Assembly: GCA_046351095.1 (NCBI GenBank)
Contig: JAXLZC010000001.1
Location: 1,488,001 to 1,552,000 of the forward strand
DNA from: BQWY01 sp046351095
GTDB lineage: Bacteria; Nitrospirota; Nitrospiria; Nitrospirales; Nitrospiraceae
DNA: 64,000 nucleotides
Direction of reading: 5' to 3'
Shown here: positions 17,391 to 26,064 of the stretch, in pieces
Layout of the letters: each line of letters opens with the position of its first letter
How positions within the stretch are numbered: position 1 is the first letter of the stretch
Translations under genes and position numbers: made by a program
Notes under the pieces: generated by a model
The model's input: the letters and a program-made list of their open reading frames with translations, nothing else
Database searches by the model: none
What the model was told of the DNA's origin: nothing

Positions 17391-18293
17391 ATGAGCAAGG
17401 AACGCATTCAAATTTCTGAAGCCCTGTACGACATCATGCCGTCCGACTACCAGGACCTGGTGAAGAGTGCGACGTACGGCAAGGAAGATCGCGGCTGGAA
17501 GGATATCGGGAACGCGAAGGAACTCATCGAGCAGCACTCGCTCTGCGCCGGCTGCCCCGAATCGATGGCCTTTCGCTACATTTTGGCCTCGCTCCCGAAT
17601 CCGGAGGATACCGTCATGGTCGGCTCCACCGGCTGCACCAGCTTGGTGTTTCCGATGGTGGCCGTGCACAACATCCACTCGCTGTTCGGCAACCAAAACG
17701 CCATTGCATCCGGTCTGAAGCGCGCGTTAACCGTGCGCTTCCCTGGCCGCGTAAAGGACGTCGTGGTCCTCGCGGGCGACGGCGCCACGGTAGACATCGG
17801 CTTGGATATGACCCTGCAGGCCTGGTTCCGGCAGGAAAAATTCACCACGATCTGCTTCGACAACGAACTGTATGCCAACACGGGCGGACAGGAGAGCGGT
17901 TTGATGCAGCGTGGCTTCGTGGCCAAGATGGCCCCGGTCGGCAAACTCTTCGACAAAGTGCGCCTCCCGGAAATCGCCCGGGAATCCGGATGCCACTACG
18001 TCGTGAATTGCACGGTCAGCAAACCCTCCGTGGTGGAAAAGGTCATCCGCAACGCGGTAATGGTCGCACGCGAAGTCGGTCCGACCTATATCCAGCTCTA
18101 TACCCCATGCATTTTGGAAATCGGCAAGAACAGCATGGAAGGCTTGCAGGAAATGCGTGATTCCGAAAAGCCGACCGAGCGCTTCGCGTACAAAGAGTAC
18201 GTGAGCGAACCGGCCAAGCAGCTCCTTGCTGAAATGGCCGCCAAAGAGAAAGAGCGGAAGGCCGCTGCGAAACAATTAACCGGGAAAGCGTAA
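17391..18293 (+). CDS. porB: 2-oxoacid:ferredoxin oxidoreductase beta subunit (TPP-binding)
   Basis: A 300-residue TPP-binding subunit. The TPP motif runs from GDGATVDIG (residues 129-137) to NELYANTGGQ. Cysteines that bind the proximal [4Fe-4S] cluster appear as LCAGCPES (Cys52, Cys55) and STGCTS (Cys82), with a further Cys expected towards the C-terminal side (VNCTVSKP). GGAGG lies 5 nt before the ATG. It works with the alpha, gamma and delta subunits encoded around it. Confidence 0.93.
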   Translation: MSKERIQISEALYDIMPSDYQDLVKSATYGKEDRGWKDIGNAKELIEQHSLCAGCPESMAFRYILASLPNPEDTVMVGSTGCTSLVFPMVAVHNIHSLFGNQNAIASGLKRALTVRFPGRVKDVVVLAGDGATVDIGLDMTLQAWFRQEKFTTICFDNELYANTGGQESGLMQRGFVAKMAPVGKLFDKVRLPEIARESGCHYVVNCTVSKPSVVEKVIRNAVMVAREVGPTYIQLYTPCILEIGKNSMEGLQEMRDSEKPTERFAYKEYVSEPAKQLLAEMAAKEKERKAAAKQLTGKA

Positions 18294-18313
18294 GGTAGAC
18301 CTGGAGGTCGGTT

Positions 18314-19021
18314 ATGATTAAGAAGCGCCTGAATATTCGCATGTCCGGTCTTGGAGGGCAGGGCGCCGTGACGGCAGCACACGTCATGGCGATGGCCGCC
18401 AACCGGGATGGAAAGTTTTCCATTTCCAATCCCTTTTTCGGCGCTGAAAAGCGTATGGCCCCTGCGGAGAGCTACTGCCGCATCGGCATCGAACGGATTT
18501 ACGACCGTGGCGAGCTTGTCTTCCCGGACGTCATCCAGGTGTTCCACCCCCAGGTCATCACCATGGGGAAAAGCTACACCATGCCGTTTTATTCGGGCAT
18601 CAAGGAGGGCGGAGTCGTCATCATCAACTCCGATATCCCGCTGCTGTCCGATGAGGATATCGAACGCCTGAAGGATTTGAATGTTGCCGTGTTCTATATC
18701 GCGGGTACGCAGATCGCCATCGAAATCGCGGGCACGGAGCTGTCCACCAACATGACGATGATCGGGTCGGTGGCCGGCATCACGAAGTGTGTCTCGATGG
18801 ATGCGCTAGACGGTGCGCTACAGGAACGCTTCGGAAAGAAATTCGTCGCCTCCGGAGGTACCGCCTCCTTGGACGAAGCCATCAAGAAGAAGTTCGCAAA
18901 GAAGGAAATGCTCTTGGCGAAAAACCTCTCCACCGTCAAACGAGCATACGAAATCGCCAGCGAGTGGGCAGACAAGAACAAGGTGGAGCTGCGCGTCGGC
19001 AATCCTGCGGTGGCAGCGTAA
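18314..19021 (+). CDS. porG: 2-oxoacid:ferredoxin oxidoreductase gamma subunit
   Basis: CoA-binding gamma-type subunit, 235 residues, with the family start RLNIRMSGLGGQGAVTAAHVMA and FFGAEKRMAPAESYCRIG. Later segments DVIQVFHPQV and NMTMIGSVAGITKCVSMDAL are typical for gamma domains. It has a strong ribosome-binding site (GGAGG, 7 nt) and lies 20 nt after the beta gene. Confidence 0.92.
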   Translation: MIKKRLNIRMSGLGGQGAVTAAHVMAMAANRDGKFSISNPFFGAEKRMAPAESYCRIGIERIYDRGELVFPDVIQVFHPQVITMGKSYTMPFYSGIKEGGVVIINSDIPLLSDEDIERLKDLNVAVFYIAGTQIAIEIAGTELSTNMTMIGSVAGITKCVSMDALDGALQERFGKKFVASGGTASLDEAIKKKFAKKEMLLAKNLSTVKRAYEIASEWADKNKVELRVGNPAVAA

Positions 19022-19048
19022 GCATCTTACTAGAAGGAATCACCTGGC

Positions 19049-19327
19049 ATGTATAACGTAGCGCAAGTGATCGATGAAAAGTGCACGGCGAAAAAGGGCT
19101 GTCGTCTCTGCATCATGTATTGTCCGGAGGCCAACTGCCTGGACTTGAACTCGGCGAAGATGGTGGCGGAAGTGCACATCGATCGCTGTAAGGGCTGCGA
19201 ACTGTGCGTGGTCGTGTGTAACGCGGCCAAGCACGAAGCCATTGTCATGCAGGCGGTCAGCGCAACCGGCCAGATCATGGAAAAGAAGGGCGAGGCTGCC
19301 GCTCTGGGCCAAGCCTATCAGGGTTAG
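19049..19327 (+). CDS. porD: 2-oxoacid:ferredoxin oxidoreductase delta (ferredoxin-like) subunit
   Basis: A 92-residue protein with two [4Fe-4S] motifs. The second is regular (CKGCELCVVVC, Cys47/50/53/57). The first is unusual in spacing, CTAKKGCRLCIMYCP (Cys12, Cys18, Cys21, Cys25), as C-x5-C-x2-C-x3-CP instead of C-x2-C-x2-C-x3-CP. It passes electrons between the TPP subunit and external ferredoxin. It is the last gene of the operon, followed after 25 nt by a strong terminator. Confidence 0.93.
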   Translation: MYNVAQVIDEKCTAKKGCRLCIMYCPEANCLDLNSAKMVAEVHIDRCKGCELCVVVCNAAKHEAIVMQAVSATGQIMEKKGEAAALGQAYQG

Positions 19328-19352
19328 GCCGCGTAAGGATTGAGTTCGTCCG

Positions 19353-19384
19353 AACCCCATAGCGCTTGCGCTATGGGGTTTTTT
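19353..19384 (+). terminator. rho-independent terminator of the ferredoxin oxidoreductase operon
   Basis: A perfect 12-bp stem (19353-19364 with 19369-19380), tetraloop CTTG, ends in a run of six T (19379-19384). The strongest terminator in the window. Confidence 0.95.
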
Positions 19385-19410
19385 ATTGAGTCACGGAAGG
19401 AACATCGTCC

Positions 19411-19680
19411 ATGCAACAGGAAGACAACGTGCTGGGAGCGTTATTGCAAGAAATTGCGGGCCTCCTGACCGAATATCCCAAAGCGATCGAACGCCGAGCC
19501 GCGCAGATCAACGCCACCGGAAAGGATCCGGAGTTGGTGGGGAAACTCGTCAAGGCCGCGGATACCATGCGCGACAGCGGCAACCTCTATCTGACCTGGG
19601 CAAAACATTATGCCGCACTTGCGGAGGGCAACACGGACGCGTCGTCCGACGAGGACGAAACTGAAGACTTTGACGTCTGA
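19411..19680 (+). CDS. small acidic protein of unknown function
   Basis: An 89-residue protein with no recognised domain. It is predicted mostly helical (LGALLQEIAGLLTEYPKAIE..., DTMRDSGNLYLTWAKHYAAL) with a very acidic C-terminus (SSDEDETEDFDV). A GGAAGGA motif lies 9 nt before ATG 19411. It follows the terminator by 26 nt, so it needs its own promoter or read-through; none is obvious. The tRNA-Asn gene follows. Confidence 0.65.
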   Translation: MQQEDNVLGALLQEIAGLLTEYPKAIERRAAQINATGKDPELVGKLVKAADTMRDSGNLYLTWAKHYAALAEGNTDASSDEDETEDFDV

Positions 19681-19770
19681 GATTGCATGATGCCCTTCAT
19701 CTCCGAGTGTGTTTGTGGTACCATGCGCCCCGTTGGTCGGCTGCTTGTATAGTCCATCCTGCTCGCGCGT

Positions 19771-19846
19771 TCCCCGGTAGCTCAGTTGGTAGAGCAGCCG
19801 GCTGTTAACCGGCTGGTCGCAGGTTCGAGTCCTGCCCGGGGAGCCA
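19771..19846 (+). tRNA. tRNA-Asn (GTT)
   Basis: A complete cloverleaf: acceptor TCCCCGG/CCGGGGA, D-arm GCTCAGTTGGTAGAGC, anticodon arm GCCGG-CTGTTAA-CCGGC with anticodon GTT, T-arm GCAGGTTCGAGTCCTGC, discriminator G and an encoded CCA end. Confidence 0.98.
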
Positions 19847-19859
19847 TTTAGACCGTAAA

Positions 19860-19898
19860 GGCCGTCCAGCTCTTCTAGCTGGGCGGCCTTTGTTTTTT
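19860..19898 (+). terminator. rho-independent terminator after tRNA-Asn
   Basis: A 12-bp stem with one G-U wobble (19860-19871 with 19877-19888), loop of 5 nt, then TTTGTTTTTT. It lies 13 nt downstream of the tRNA, and its T-run immediately precedes the next gene. Confidence 0.92.
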
Positions 19899-19907
19899 GC
19901 CAAGCTG

Positions 19908-20915
19908 ATGGCTGCGCCCTCACCATTACTCGTCCCTCCATTCCTCCTACGCAATCCGCATGTGATGACCCTCTACCCTCGGGTTGTCCCGAGGTGGCAC
20001 CTGCTCGAATCCATCCCGGAAGAACGGCGACTGTTTCGCGTCACGCCTGACACTCAGATACTGGGCCTGTGCCATTGGCAGAGCAGACCGAGAGAATGCC
20101 CGACGCTGCTGCTGGTCCATGGCCTCGAGGGATGCCACGATTCGCAGTACATGCGCGGCACCGCCGACAAAGCCTATCGAGCCGGCTGCAACGTCATTCG
20201 ACTCAACCAGCGCAATTGCGGCGATACCGAACACCTCACCCCACGCTTGTACAACAACGGTCTGAGCGAGGATGTCCGTGCGGTTCTCGACGAATTGCTC
20301 CTCAAAGACGGCCTCCTTGGAGTGTGGGCTATCGGCTGGTCCATGGGAGGCAATCTGGTGCTCAAAATGGCCGGCGAAGCGGAAAACTCAGTACCCGGCC
20401 TGCTCGGGGTGATCGGTATTTGTCCCACTATCGATCCGGAAACCTGCGTACGTGCGCTCGAACAACCGGAAAACCGCCTCTATGAACATCATTTCGTCAC
20501 CAGGCTCAAAGCGCTGCTGACCAAGAAGGCGCACCTCTACCCCGAGCGGTACTCTGCGCGCCCACTCCGCCGCATCACACGTCTACGCGAAATCGACCAT
20601 GCCTACACGGCCCCGGATGCCGGTTTTCAAAACGCCGAGGAATACTACGACGGCGCAGGCGCCCGCCACATCCTCGACCGCATTCGTGTCCCAACTGCCA
20701 TCATCACGGCGCAAGACGACCCCTTTGTTCCTTTTTCGATTTTTACAACACGCGCTATCCGCGAGAATCCCGCAATCAGCCTCCTTGGACCGGAGCACGG
20801 CGGGCACTGCGCATTCATTCAACAAAGACGTCCCGGTGAAGATCGACATTGGGCAGAGCATCGCATTGTCGCACTTGTGACCGGCCAGGAAACCTGGCCG
20901 CCGCATTTCGACTAA
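19908..20915 (+). CDS. YheT-family alpha/beta hydrolase
   Basis: About 335 residues. The catalytic elbow is GWSMGGNLV (Ser), with the oxyanion region LLVHGLEGCHDSQY, Asp in AQDDPFVPF and His in GPEHGGHCAF, all as in the YheT/ABHD1-3 esterase family. The N-terminal VPPFLLRNPHVMTLYPRVVPR is also a YheT feature. ATG 19908 is preferred; a TTG 6 codons earlier falls in the terminator T-run. Substrate unknown, presumably an ester or lipid. It stands alone between the tRNA and the DUF1800 gene. Confidence 0.9.
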   Translation: MAAPSPLLVPPFLLRNPHVMTLYPRVVPRWHLLESIPEERRLFRVTPDTQILGLCHWQSRPRECPTLLLVHGLEGCHDSQYMRGTADKAYRAGCNVIRLNQRNCGDTEHLTPRLYNNGLSEDVRAVLDELLLKDGLLGVWAIGWSMGGNLVLKMAGEAENSVPGLLGVIGICPTIDPETCVRALEQPENRLYEHHFVTRLKALLTKKAHLYPERYSARPLRRITRLREIDHAYTAPDAGFQNAEEYYDGAGARHILDRIRVPTAIITAQDDPFVPFSIFTTRAIRENPAISLLGPEHGGHCAFIQQRRPGEDRHWAEHRIVALVTGQETWPPHFD

Positions 20916-21016
20916 CAGCCGATCAGAACACCGTCGGCAGTCCGTCAACCGCACAGACCTTTGCGCGTTGTATCGTGTGACGCCACACGTCTGTCGGCGG
21001 CATCTCGCTACCAGCC

Positions 21017-22345
21017 ATGACCTTCGAAGAAGCTCGCCACCTGCTCGCTCGTACAGGATTCGGCGCCACGCCGGATGAGATCCGTCGCCTCAGCGGGATG
21101 GACCGCAAGGCTGCGGTCAACCACCTCGTCTCGCAGGCCCAGGCCCATCGCAGCGCCATCACCTCCCCACCAAGCTGGGTGCACCAACTTCCGCCGGCTC
21201 ACGCCCATGGCGAGCGGTCTCAAGAAGAGAAAAAGGCCTTTCGTGAAGCGCGGCGCGCCGAGGGGCTTGAGCTCAAGCAGTGGTGGTATCGCGAATTATT
21301 GACCACGCCGTCTCCGCTCGCGGAACGAATGACCCTGTTCTGGCATAACCATTTCACATCCAGCTTGCACAAGGTGAAGTGGCCCGCCTTTCTCTACCGC
21401 CAGAACGTGCTGCTGCGTACGTACGCACTCGGCTCGTTCCGCGATGTGCTCCATGGCACCGCCACAGACGCAGCCATGATCCGGTATCTCGATACGCAGG
21501 CAAACCATAAAGATCGCCCGAACGAAAACTACGCTCGCGAGTTGTTCGAACTTTTTACGCTGGGCGAAGGCCACTACACCGAGCAGGACATCAAGCAGGC
21601 GGCGCGCGCATTCACCGGCTGGCAGGTCGATCCGCGCTCGGGCACCGTGCGCATGCACCACAAACAACACGACGACGGCGCAAAAACTGTGTTCGGACGG
21701 ACGGGGAACTTCTCCGGCAAGGATATTCTGGAGCTGACACTAAAACGGCCGGAGGTCGCCCCATTTCTTGTCAACAAGCTCTGGCGAGAATTTATTTCCG
21801 ACACGCCGGATGCTCGCGAAGTCACCACGCTGGCAGACTCGTTTCGAGCCGACGGCTATCGTATCGCGCCACTGCTGGAGCGCCTCTTCCTCACCGGCGC
21901 CTTTTGGGCGCTGGAGCACCGCGGCGTGTTGATCAAATCGCCGGTTGAACTTCTTGTGGGAACCACGCACCTCATTGGGTCATCGCAGCCGGACACAATC
22001 TGGATGGTGCATGCGGGCAGACGACTCGGACAAGATCTGTTCGATCCACCGAATGTGAAGGGATGGCCCGGCGGGACGAGATGGATTACCTCGGCAACGC
22101 TCTTGGATCGTTGGCAGATCCTCCAACGCGCCCTTCGCGGTCACGATATGGGCGGCCACCAAGCTAACCAAACCATGATGCAGGCCGACCATACACACGG
22201 CGACGATTGGACCGCACGCGAGGATGCACCCACCATCCAGCGCACGCTTCTCCCCATCGAGCCCGTGCATCTGCGAGACGCGAACGATACGCCCTGGCAG
22301 ATCGCCAAATCGTGTTTCATGGATCCTACGTATCAACTCAAATGA
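21017..22345 (+). CDS. DUF1800 domain protein
   Basis: A 442-residue protein covering the DUF1800 family: RHLLARTGFGATPDE at the start, RMTLFWHNHFTSSLHKV, the conserved NENYARELFELFTLGEGHYTE and ARAFTGW, then VKGWPGGTRWI near the end. No signal peptide is visible, unlike its partner. DUF1800 and DUF1501 genes are usually adjacent, as here with a gap of 10 nt. The family function is unknown. A candidate longer start is not evident; the ribosome-binding site is weak. Confidence 0.92.
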   Translation: MTFEEARHLLARTGFGATPDEIRRLSGMDRKAAVNHLVSQAQAHRSAITSPPSWVHQLPPAHAHGERSQEEKKAFREARRAEGLELKQWWYRELLTTPSPLAERMTLFWHNHFTSSLHKVKWPAFLYRQNVLLRTYALGSFRDVLHGTATDAAMIRYLDTQANHKDRPNENYARELFELFTLGEGHYTEQDIKQAARAFTGWQVDPRSGTVRMHHKQHDDGAKTVFGRTGNFSGKDILELTLKRPEVAPFLVNKLWREFISDTPDAREVTTLADSFRADGYRIAPLLERLFLTGAFWALEHRGVLIKSPVELLVGTTHLIGSSQPDTIWMVHAGRRLGQDLFDPPNVKGWPGGTRWITSATLLDRWQILQRALRGHDMGGHQANQTMMQADHTHGDDWTAREDAPTIQRTLLPIEPVHLRDANDTPWQIAKSCFMDPTYQLK

Positions 22346-22355
22346 GGGTCACACG

Positions 22356-23570
22356 ATGCAACGACGAACGCTGCTGAAAGTCTGTGCGCTCGCGCCGACC
22401 GTCATATTCGCACCGTCTTGGGTGCGCGCCGCCTGTGCAGGTAACGCATCCACACTCGCACAGCCTACAGCCACAACAGCCGGAACATCGCGGATCCTCG
22501 TGCTGGTCGAATTGCACGGAGGGAACGACGGACTCAACACCCTGATCCCGTTCGACGACAGCCGCTACTACACTCTCCGCCCACGCCTCGCGATTCCACG
22601 CGAGCAGGTCCGCCGCCTCACGCCCACCTTGGGTTTTCATCCGGCGCTCGATCCTCTCATGCCATTTTGGGAGAAGGAGTTGGGCGTCGTGGCCGGCGTC
22701 GGATATCCCCAACCGAATCGGTCACATTTTCGCTCGATCGAGATCTGGGACACAGGCTCCGGCAGCACCGAGTATCGCGACGACGGCTGGCTCGCCCAGC
22801 TTTTCCGAGAACATCCACATCCCGCTTCGTTCGTGGCGGATGCGGTGTTGCTCGGGAAAGGAGGGTCTGGGCCCTTGGCAGGGCAAGGGGCCTCGACGAT
22901 TTCGCTCCGCGATCCCGACGAATTTCTCCACGAAGCGTCACTGGTCCGGCACACCTCGACGAGGACGCGGAATCCAGCACTGCAACACATCCTATCCGTC
23001 CAACAGGAAATCGGTCACGCCGCCGGCGACCTTCAACAACGTCTCGAGGCAAGCCCGTCGTTAGGCATGACCTTCCCGGACAGCAAGTTGGGAAAGCAGT
23101 TGGAGACGGCCGCGCGCCTCTTGGCGGCGCGGACGCCGGTCGCCGTCATCAAAGTCATGCACGCCGGATTCGACACACATGCCGGACAACTTCAGGCACA
23201 CCATCGGCTGTTAGAAGAACTCGCGCAGGCGCTGATCAGCTTCCGCAACGCCATGGTTGCCCATCGCTTGTGGGACGAGATCCTGGTCGCGACCTATTCC
23301 GAATTCGGACGACGCCCGGCCGAGAACGGCAGTGCAGGCACGGACCATGGCACGGCCGCGCCGCACTTGTTGTTCGGAGGTCGCGTGAAAGGCGGGTTGT
23401 ACGGGACGCAGCCCTCGCTCGCCGTACTGCAGGACGGCGACCTGCGCCACACCGTCGATTACCGGAGCCTCTACAGCACAATGATCGCGAATTGGTGGGA
23501 GCTAAAAAGCGACCTTTTCGACCGACGCCTCTATCCGCCGCTCGACTGTATCCGCGCGCGCAATACGTAA
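22356..23570 (+). CDS. DUF1501 domain protein, Tat-exported
   Basis: A 404-residue protein with a likely twin-arginine signal (MQRRTLLKVCALAPTVIF, cleavage after VRAACA). The mature part fits DUF1501, a sulfatase/alkaline-phosphatase-like superfamily member: VLVELHGGNDGLNTLIPF, YPQPNRSHFRSIEIWDTG, MHAGFDTHAGQ, ATYSEFGRRPAENGSAGTDHG. Start ATG 22356 is preceded by GAGGG; the frame is open further upstream but that overlaps the DUF1800 gene. The pair is probably an export/surface system. Ends 25 nt from the convergent pafA-like gene. Confidence 0.92.
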   Translation: MQRRTLLKVCALAPTVIFAPSWVRAACAGNASTLAQPTATTAGTSRILVLVELHGGNDGLNTLIPFDDSRYYTLRPRLAIPREQVRRLTPTLGFHPALDPLMPFWEKELGVVAGVGYPQPNRSHFRSIEIWDTGSGSTEYRDDGWLAQLFREHPHPASFVADAVLLGKGGSGPLAGQGASTISLRDPDEFLHEASLVRHTSTRTRNPALQHILSVQQEIGHAAGDLQQRLEASPSLGMTFPDSKLGKQLETAARLLAARTPVAVIKVMHAGFDTHAGQLQAHHRLLEELAQALISFRNAMVAHRLWDEILVATYSEFGRRPAENGSAGTDHGTAAPHLLFGGRVKGGLYGTQPSLAVLQDGDLRHTVDYRSLYSTMIANWWELKSDLFDRRLYPPLDCIRARNT

Positions 23571-23595
23571 GAGACAGGCGTCTCGCCCTCAAACG

Positions 23596-25095
23596 TTAGA
23601 CGATCACGCCCTGGCCGAGATGCTGCCGTACGTCTTGGACGTAGGTGCGGAATGGATTCGGCATGAGGAAGGCATCTCGCCCACGAAGCTGAAAGGCCGA
23701 CCAATTGATGACATAGGCGGGGCTGAGACGATCGTGCGCCGCTTGCGCGAGCGGATCCATCCCCGCCTCCCGAGGCGAGCATGCCAGCAGATGGCGCACG
23801 ACTTCCGACCGGCCGAACGCACGCGTATCGCGCGGCGGCTGCGACATCGCCAGTTCAATGGCACGATCCGTCGTCAGGCGCGGAACTTTGCCCTCTTCCA
23901 ACAATCCCAAGTAGAGCCCGCTCGCTGGATTCAGGTTGTGGTACTCCAAATCGAGACTCTTGAGCATGGGATCGTCCCACCCCACGCCTTCCGCTTCGCG
24001 ATAGGTCTCCAACATCCAAAGTTTGCTGGCCCAATCGACGCGCCCGACCAGCCGCCGATAATCGCCGCGCAAATCCTCCAACACCTGTTCCCATTCGCGG
24101 AGCACCCAATCGGTTTCGTCGTCCTGTCCGGCGAAATGCGCCTTGGCTTCGGCCAAGTATTCGACCTGGAGATCGATCGCCGAGATCGTCCGCCCCGATT
24201 CCAACTGCACGATCCAACGTCGTTCCTGATCCTGCGACAATTCCTGCAGCGCCTCGACCGGCTCCGCAATCTGCAATCCGTCCGGCGCATACCCCTCTTC
24301 GATCAATTGCAGCACGAGCGCCGTGGTGCCGAGTTTCAACGCCGTCGCATATTCCGCCATGTTGGTATCGCCGACCAGCAGATGGATACGGCGATATTCG
24401 TTCGGATCCGCCAGCGGTTCGTCGCGTGTGTTGACGATCGCCCGGTTCCCCTGCACCCACTCGAAAAAATCGTTCACGATGTGGTCGGCGCGCTGCGACA
24501 ATTGAAACGGGACGTGCGACGCCGCCTGCGTAAACATGGCGCCGCGTGGGACGATGATCTGCCCGCGCTGCATCCACACGTCCTGCACGGCCGCCATCCC
24601 CACACGCCCGGCACCCGTGAACAACTGCCGCGTGACCAAATGCGGCAACAATTTGCCGAGACCGCGGCGCGAGAATGGAAACCGCCGCGACACCAAATAA
24701 TTTTCGTGGCAGCCGAACGTGGCGTCCGTCTCGTGGTCGATATTGTTTTTGATGAGGGCAATGTGATCGTCCAGCCCCAGCGCGGTAATCGCGCCTTGCA
24801 AGAGCGCATCCCCGGCGCGGTCCGACGCGACGATATCGGCCAAGGTCCCGCACTCGGGCGACGCAAATTCCAGGTGCCCCATGTCGATGTAGATACGCCC
24901 GCCGTTGGTGAGAAACCCGCCGTTTCCCGGCGGCTCGTCGTGCCCACGATGATGCACATCCAGCACGCCACGCTGTTCCTTGTGAAACACGTAGTCGCGC
25001 AATCGATGGCCGTACCAGCCCGACGAATGGTCGGGACGGTCCTGCTTCACCAGCAACCCGTATTCCGTTTCGAGCCCGAATATTTTATTCAGCAT
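23596..25095 (-). CDS. pafA: PafA-like ligase (Dop/PafA family)
   Basis: Carboxylate-amine ligase of the Pup-ligase family, here expected to attach the UBact modifier to lysines using ATP. The 499-residue protein begins MLNKIFGLETEYGLLV (metal/ATP-binding Glu pair) and has NGGRIYIDMGHLEF with Asp71 in the position of the PafA catalytic Asp. NIDHETDATFGCHENYLVSR is also conserved. The short N-terminal segment, without a Dop-type loop, and the NGGR motif favour PafA over Dop. Last gene of the proteasome operon, 105 nt after prcA. Confidence 0.88.
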   Translation of the reverse strand: MLNKIFGLETEYGLLVKQDRPDHSSGWYGHRLRDYVFHKEQRGVLDVHHRGHDEPPGNGGFLTNGGRIYIDMGHLEFASPECGTLADIVASDRAGDALLQGAITALGLDDHIALIKNNIDHETDATFGCHENYLVSRRFPFSRRGLGKLLPHLVTRQLFTGAGRVGMAAVQDVWMQRGQIIVPRGAMFTQAASHVPFQLSQRADHIVNDFFEWVQGNRAIVNTRDEPLADPNEYRRIHLLVGDTNMAEYATALKLGTTALVLQLIEEGYAPDGLQIAEPVEALQELSQDQERRWIVQLESGRTISAIDLQVEYLAEAKAHFAGQDDETDWVLREWEQVLEDLRGDYRRLVGRVDWASKLWMLETYREAEGVGWDDPMLKSLDLEYHNLNPASGLYLGLLEEGKVPRLTTDRAIELAMSQPPRDTRAFGRSEVVRHLLACSPREAGMDPLAQAAHDRLSPAYVINWSAFQLRGRDAFLMPNPFRTYVQDVRQHLGQGVIV

Positions 25096-25200
25096 GGAAC
25101 CTTCTGACGGCAGGTCGGAATCGTTGCACGGAAAGAACTGCGGGCGAACGCAGCGCGCATGGCCGCGCGCCGACTCATGCTCGACACAGTCCCGATACCA

Positions 25201-26046
25201 TTAGGTCGCAGCAGGCGCGGGCAACGCCGACACAAAATCGGCCGGGAGCAGACGTGCGATCTCCGCCGACGTGAGCGCGCGATATTTCGAGGAGCTGGAA
25301 ACCGTTCGCTCCAGGACCGCACATTCGATCGTCCGGTCTCGCCACGCATCGCGCAGGTGTTCGACGATGGTCACGCGGTCGGGACTGCCCGTGGCCTGTG
25401 TATCGACCGAGGCAGACGACTCGCCGACGCTATCGTCGGTATTGGCATGATTGCCGACTTGCGCACTCGACCCGACGCCCCAGGCCAACGCTGCCGCCTC
25501 CACCGCACGCGACAGGGAGAGGGCCGTAAACGGCGCGAAGGGCTGCAACGTTTCCAGCATCCGTTGCTGGATGGCTTTGGTCGCCGCCACACAGGCTGCG
25601 CCGCGCCGCTCCTCGAACGTACCGTCGTAATCGATGGTCAGCAGCGTATCCTTCTCAGCCTTCGTCCCCAATTCGGCCAGGAGGATCTTCACGATGAACG
25701 GCGCCTTATACAACTCCTCGAAGGCTTGCTTGATCGTCGGCGCCAACGCATACTTCATCAAACGGCTGCCCGTCACGTCCGCAGGGGAGCGATTGAATCC
25801 TTCGACATGCGCCATCTCCAACAGGGAGAACCGCAACTTTTCCAGATCGGCCGGATGCCCCATGCCGCCCAGCCCGATGCGGTCATAAATTTCGTACAGC
25901 TTCGGCGTGCCTTGGCTCACACTGAACAGCAGCACCCCGTCCGCATACGACAGGCCCACCAACGGGCTGCCTTTTTTGAATTGGTCGTCCAGGTATTGGC
26001 GACGGTTCCCCATCGCCTCCACCCAACGATAGGGTTCGTCATACAT
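25201..26046 (-). CDS. prcA: 20S proteasome alpha subunit PrcA
   Basis: Outer-ring subunit of the bacterial 20S proteasome, 281 residues. The N-terminal helix and start of the fold are visible (PLVGLSYADGVLLFSVSQG, KLYEIYDRIGLGGMGHPADLEKLR), as in actinobacterial PrcA. No catalytic Thr is expected. The C-terminal 100 residues contain an Ala/Ser-rich, poorly conserved stretch (about 205-235) between the core fold and a terminal segment ending LPAPAAT. Lies 18 nt after prcB. Confidence 0.93.
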   Translation of the reverse strand: MYDEPYRWVEAMGNRRQYLDDQFKKGSPLVGLSYADGVLLFSVSQGTPKLYEIYDRIGLGGMGHPADLEKLRFSLLEMAHVEGFNRSPADVTGSRLMKYALAPTIKQAFEELYKAPFIVKILLAELGTKAEKDTLLTIDYDGTFEERRGAACVAATKAIQQRMLETLQPFAPFTALSLSRAVEAAALAWGVGSSAQVGNHANTDDSVGESSASVDTQATGSPDRVTIVEHLRDAWRDRTIECAVLERTVSSSSKYRALTSAEIARLLPADFVSALPAPAAT

Positions 26047-26064
26047 GGGCCATCACCATGCCGA

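Noticed and set aside
23571..23595. Small GAGAC-AGGC-GTCTC hairpin between convergent genes
   Set aside because: Five base pairs only and no T-tract; too weak to report as a terminator.
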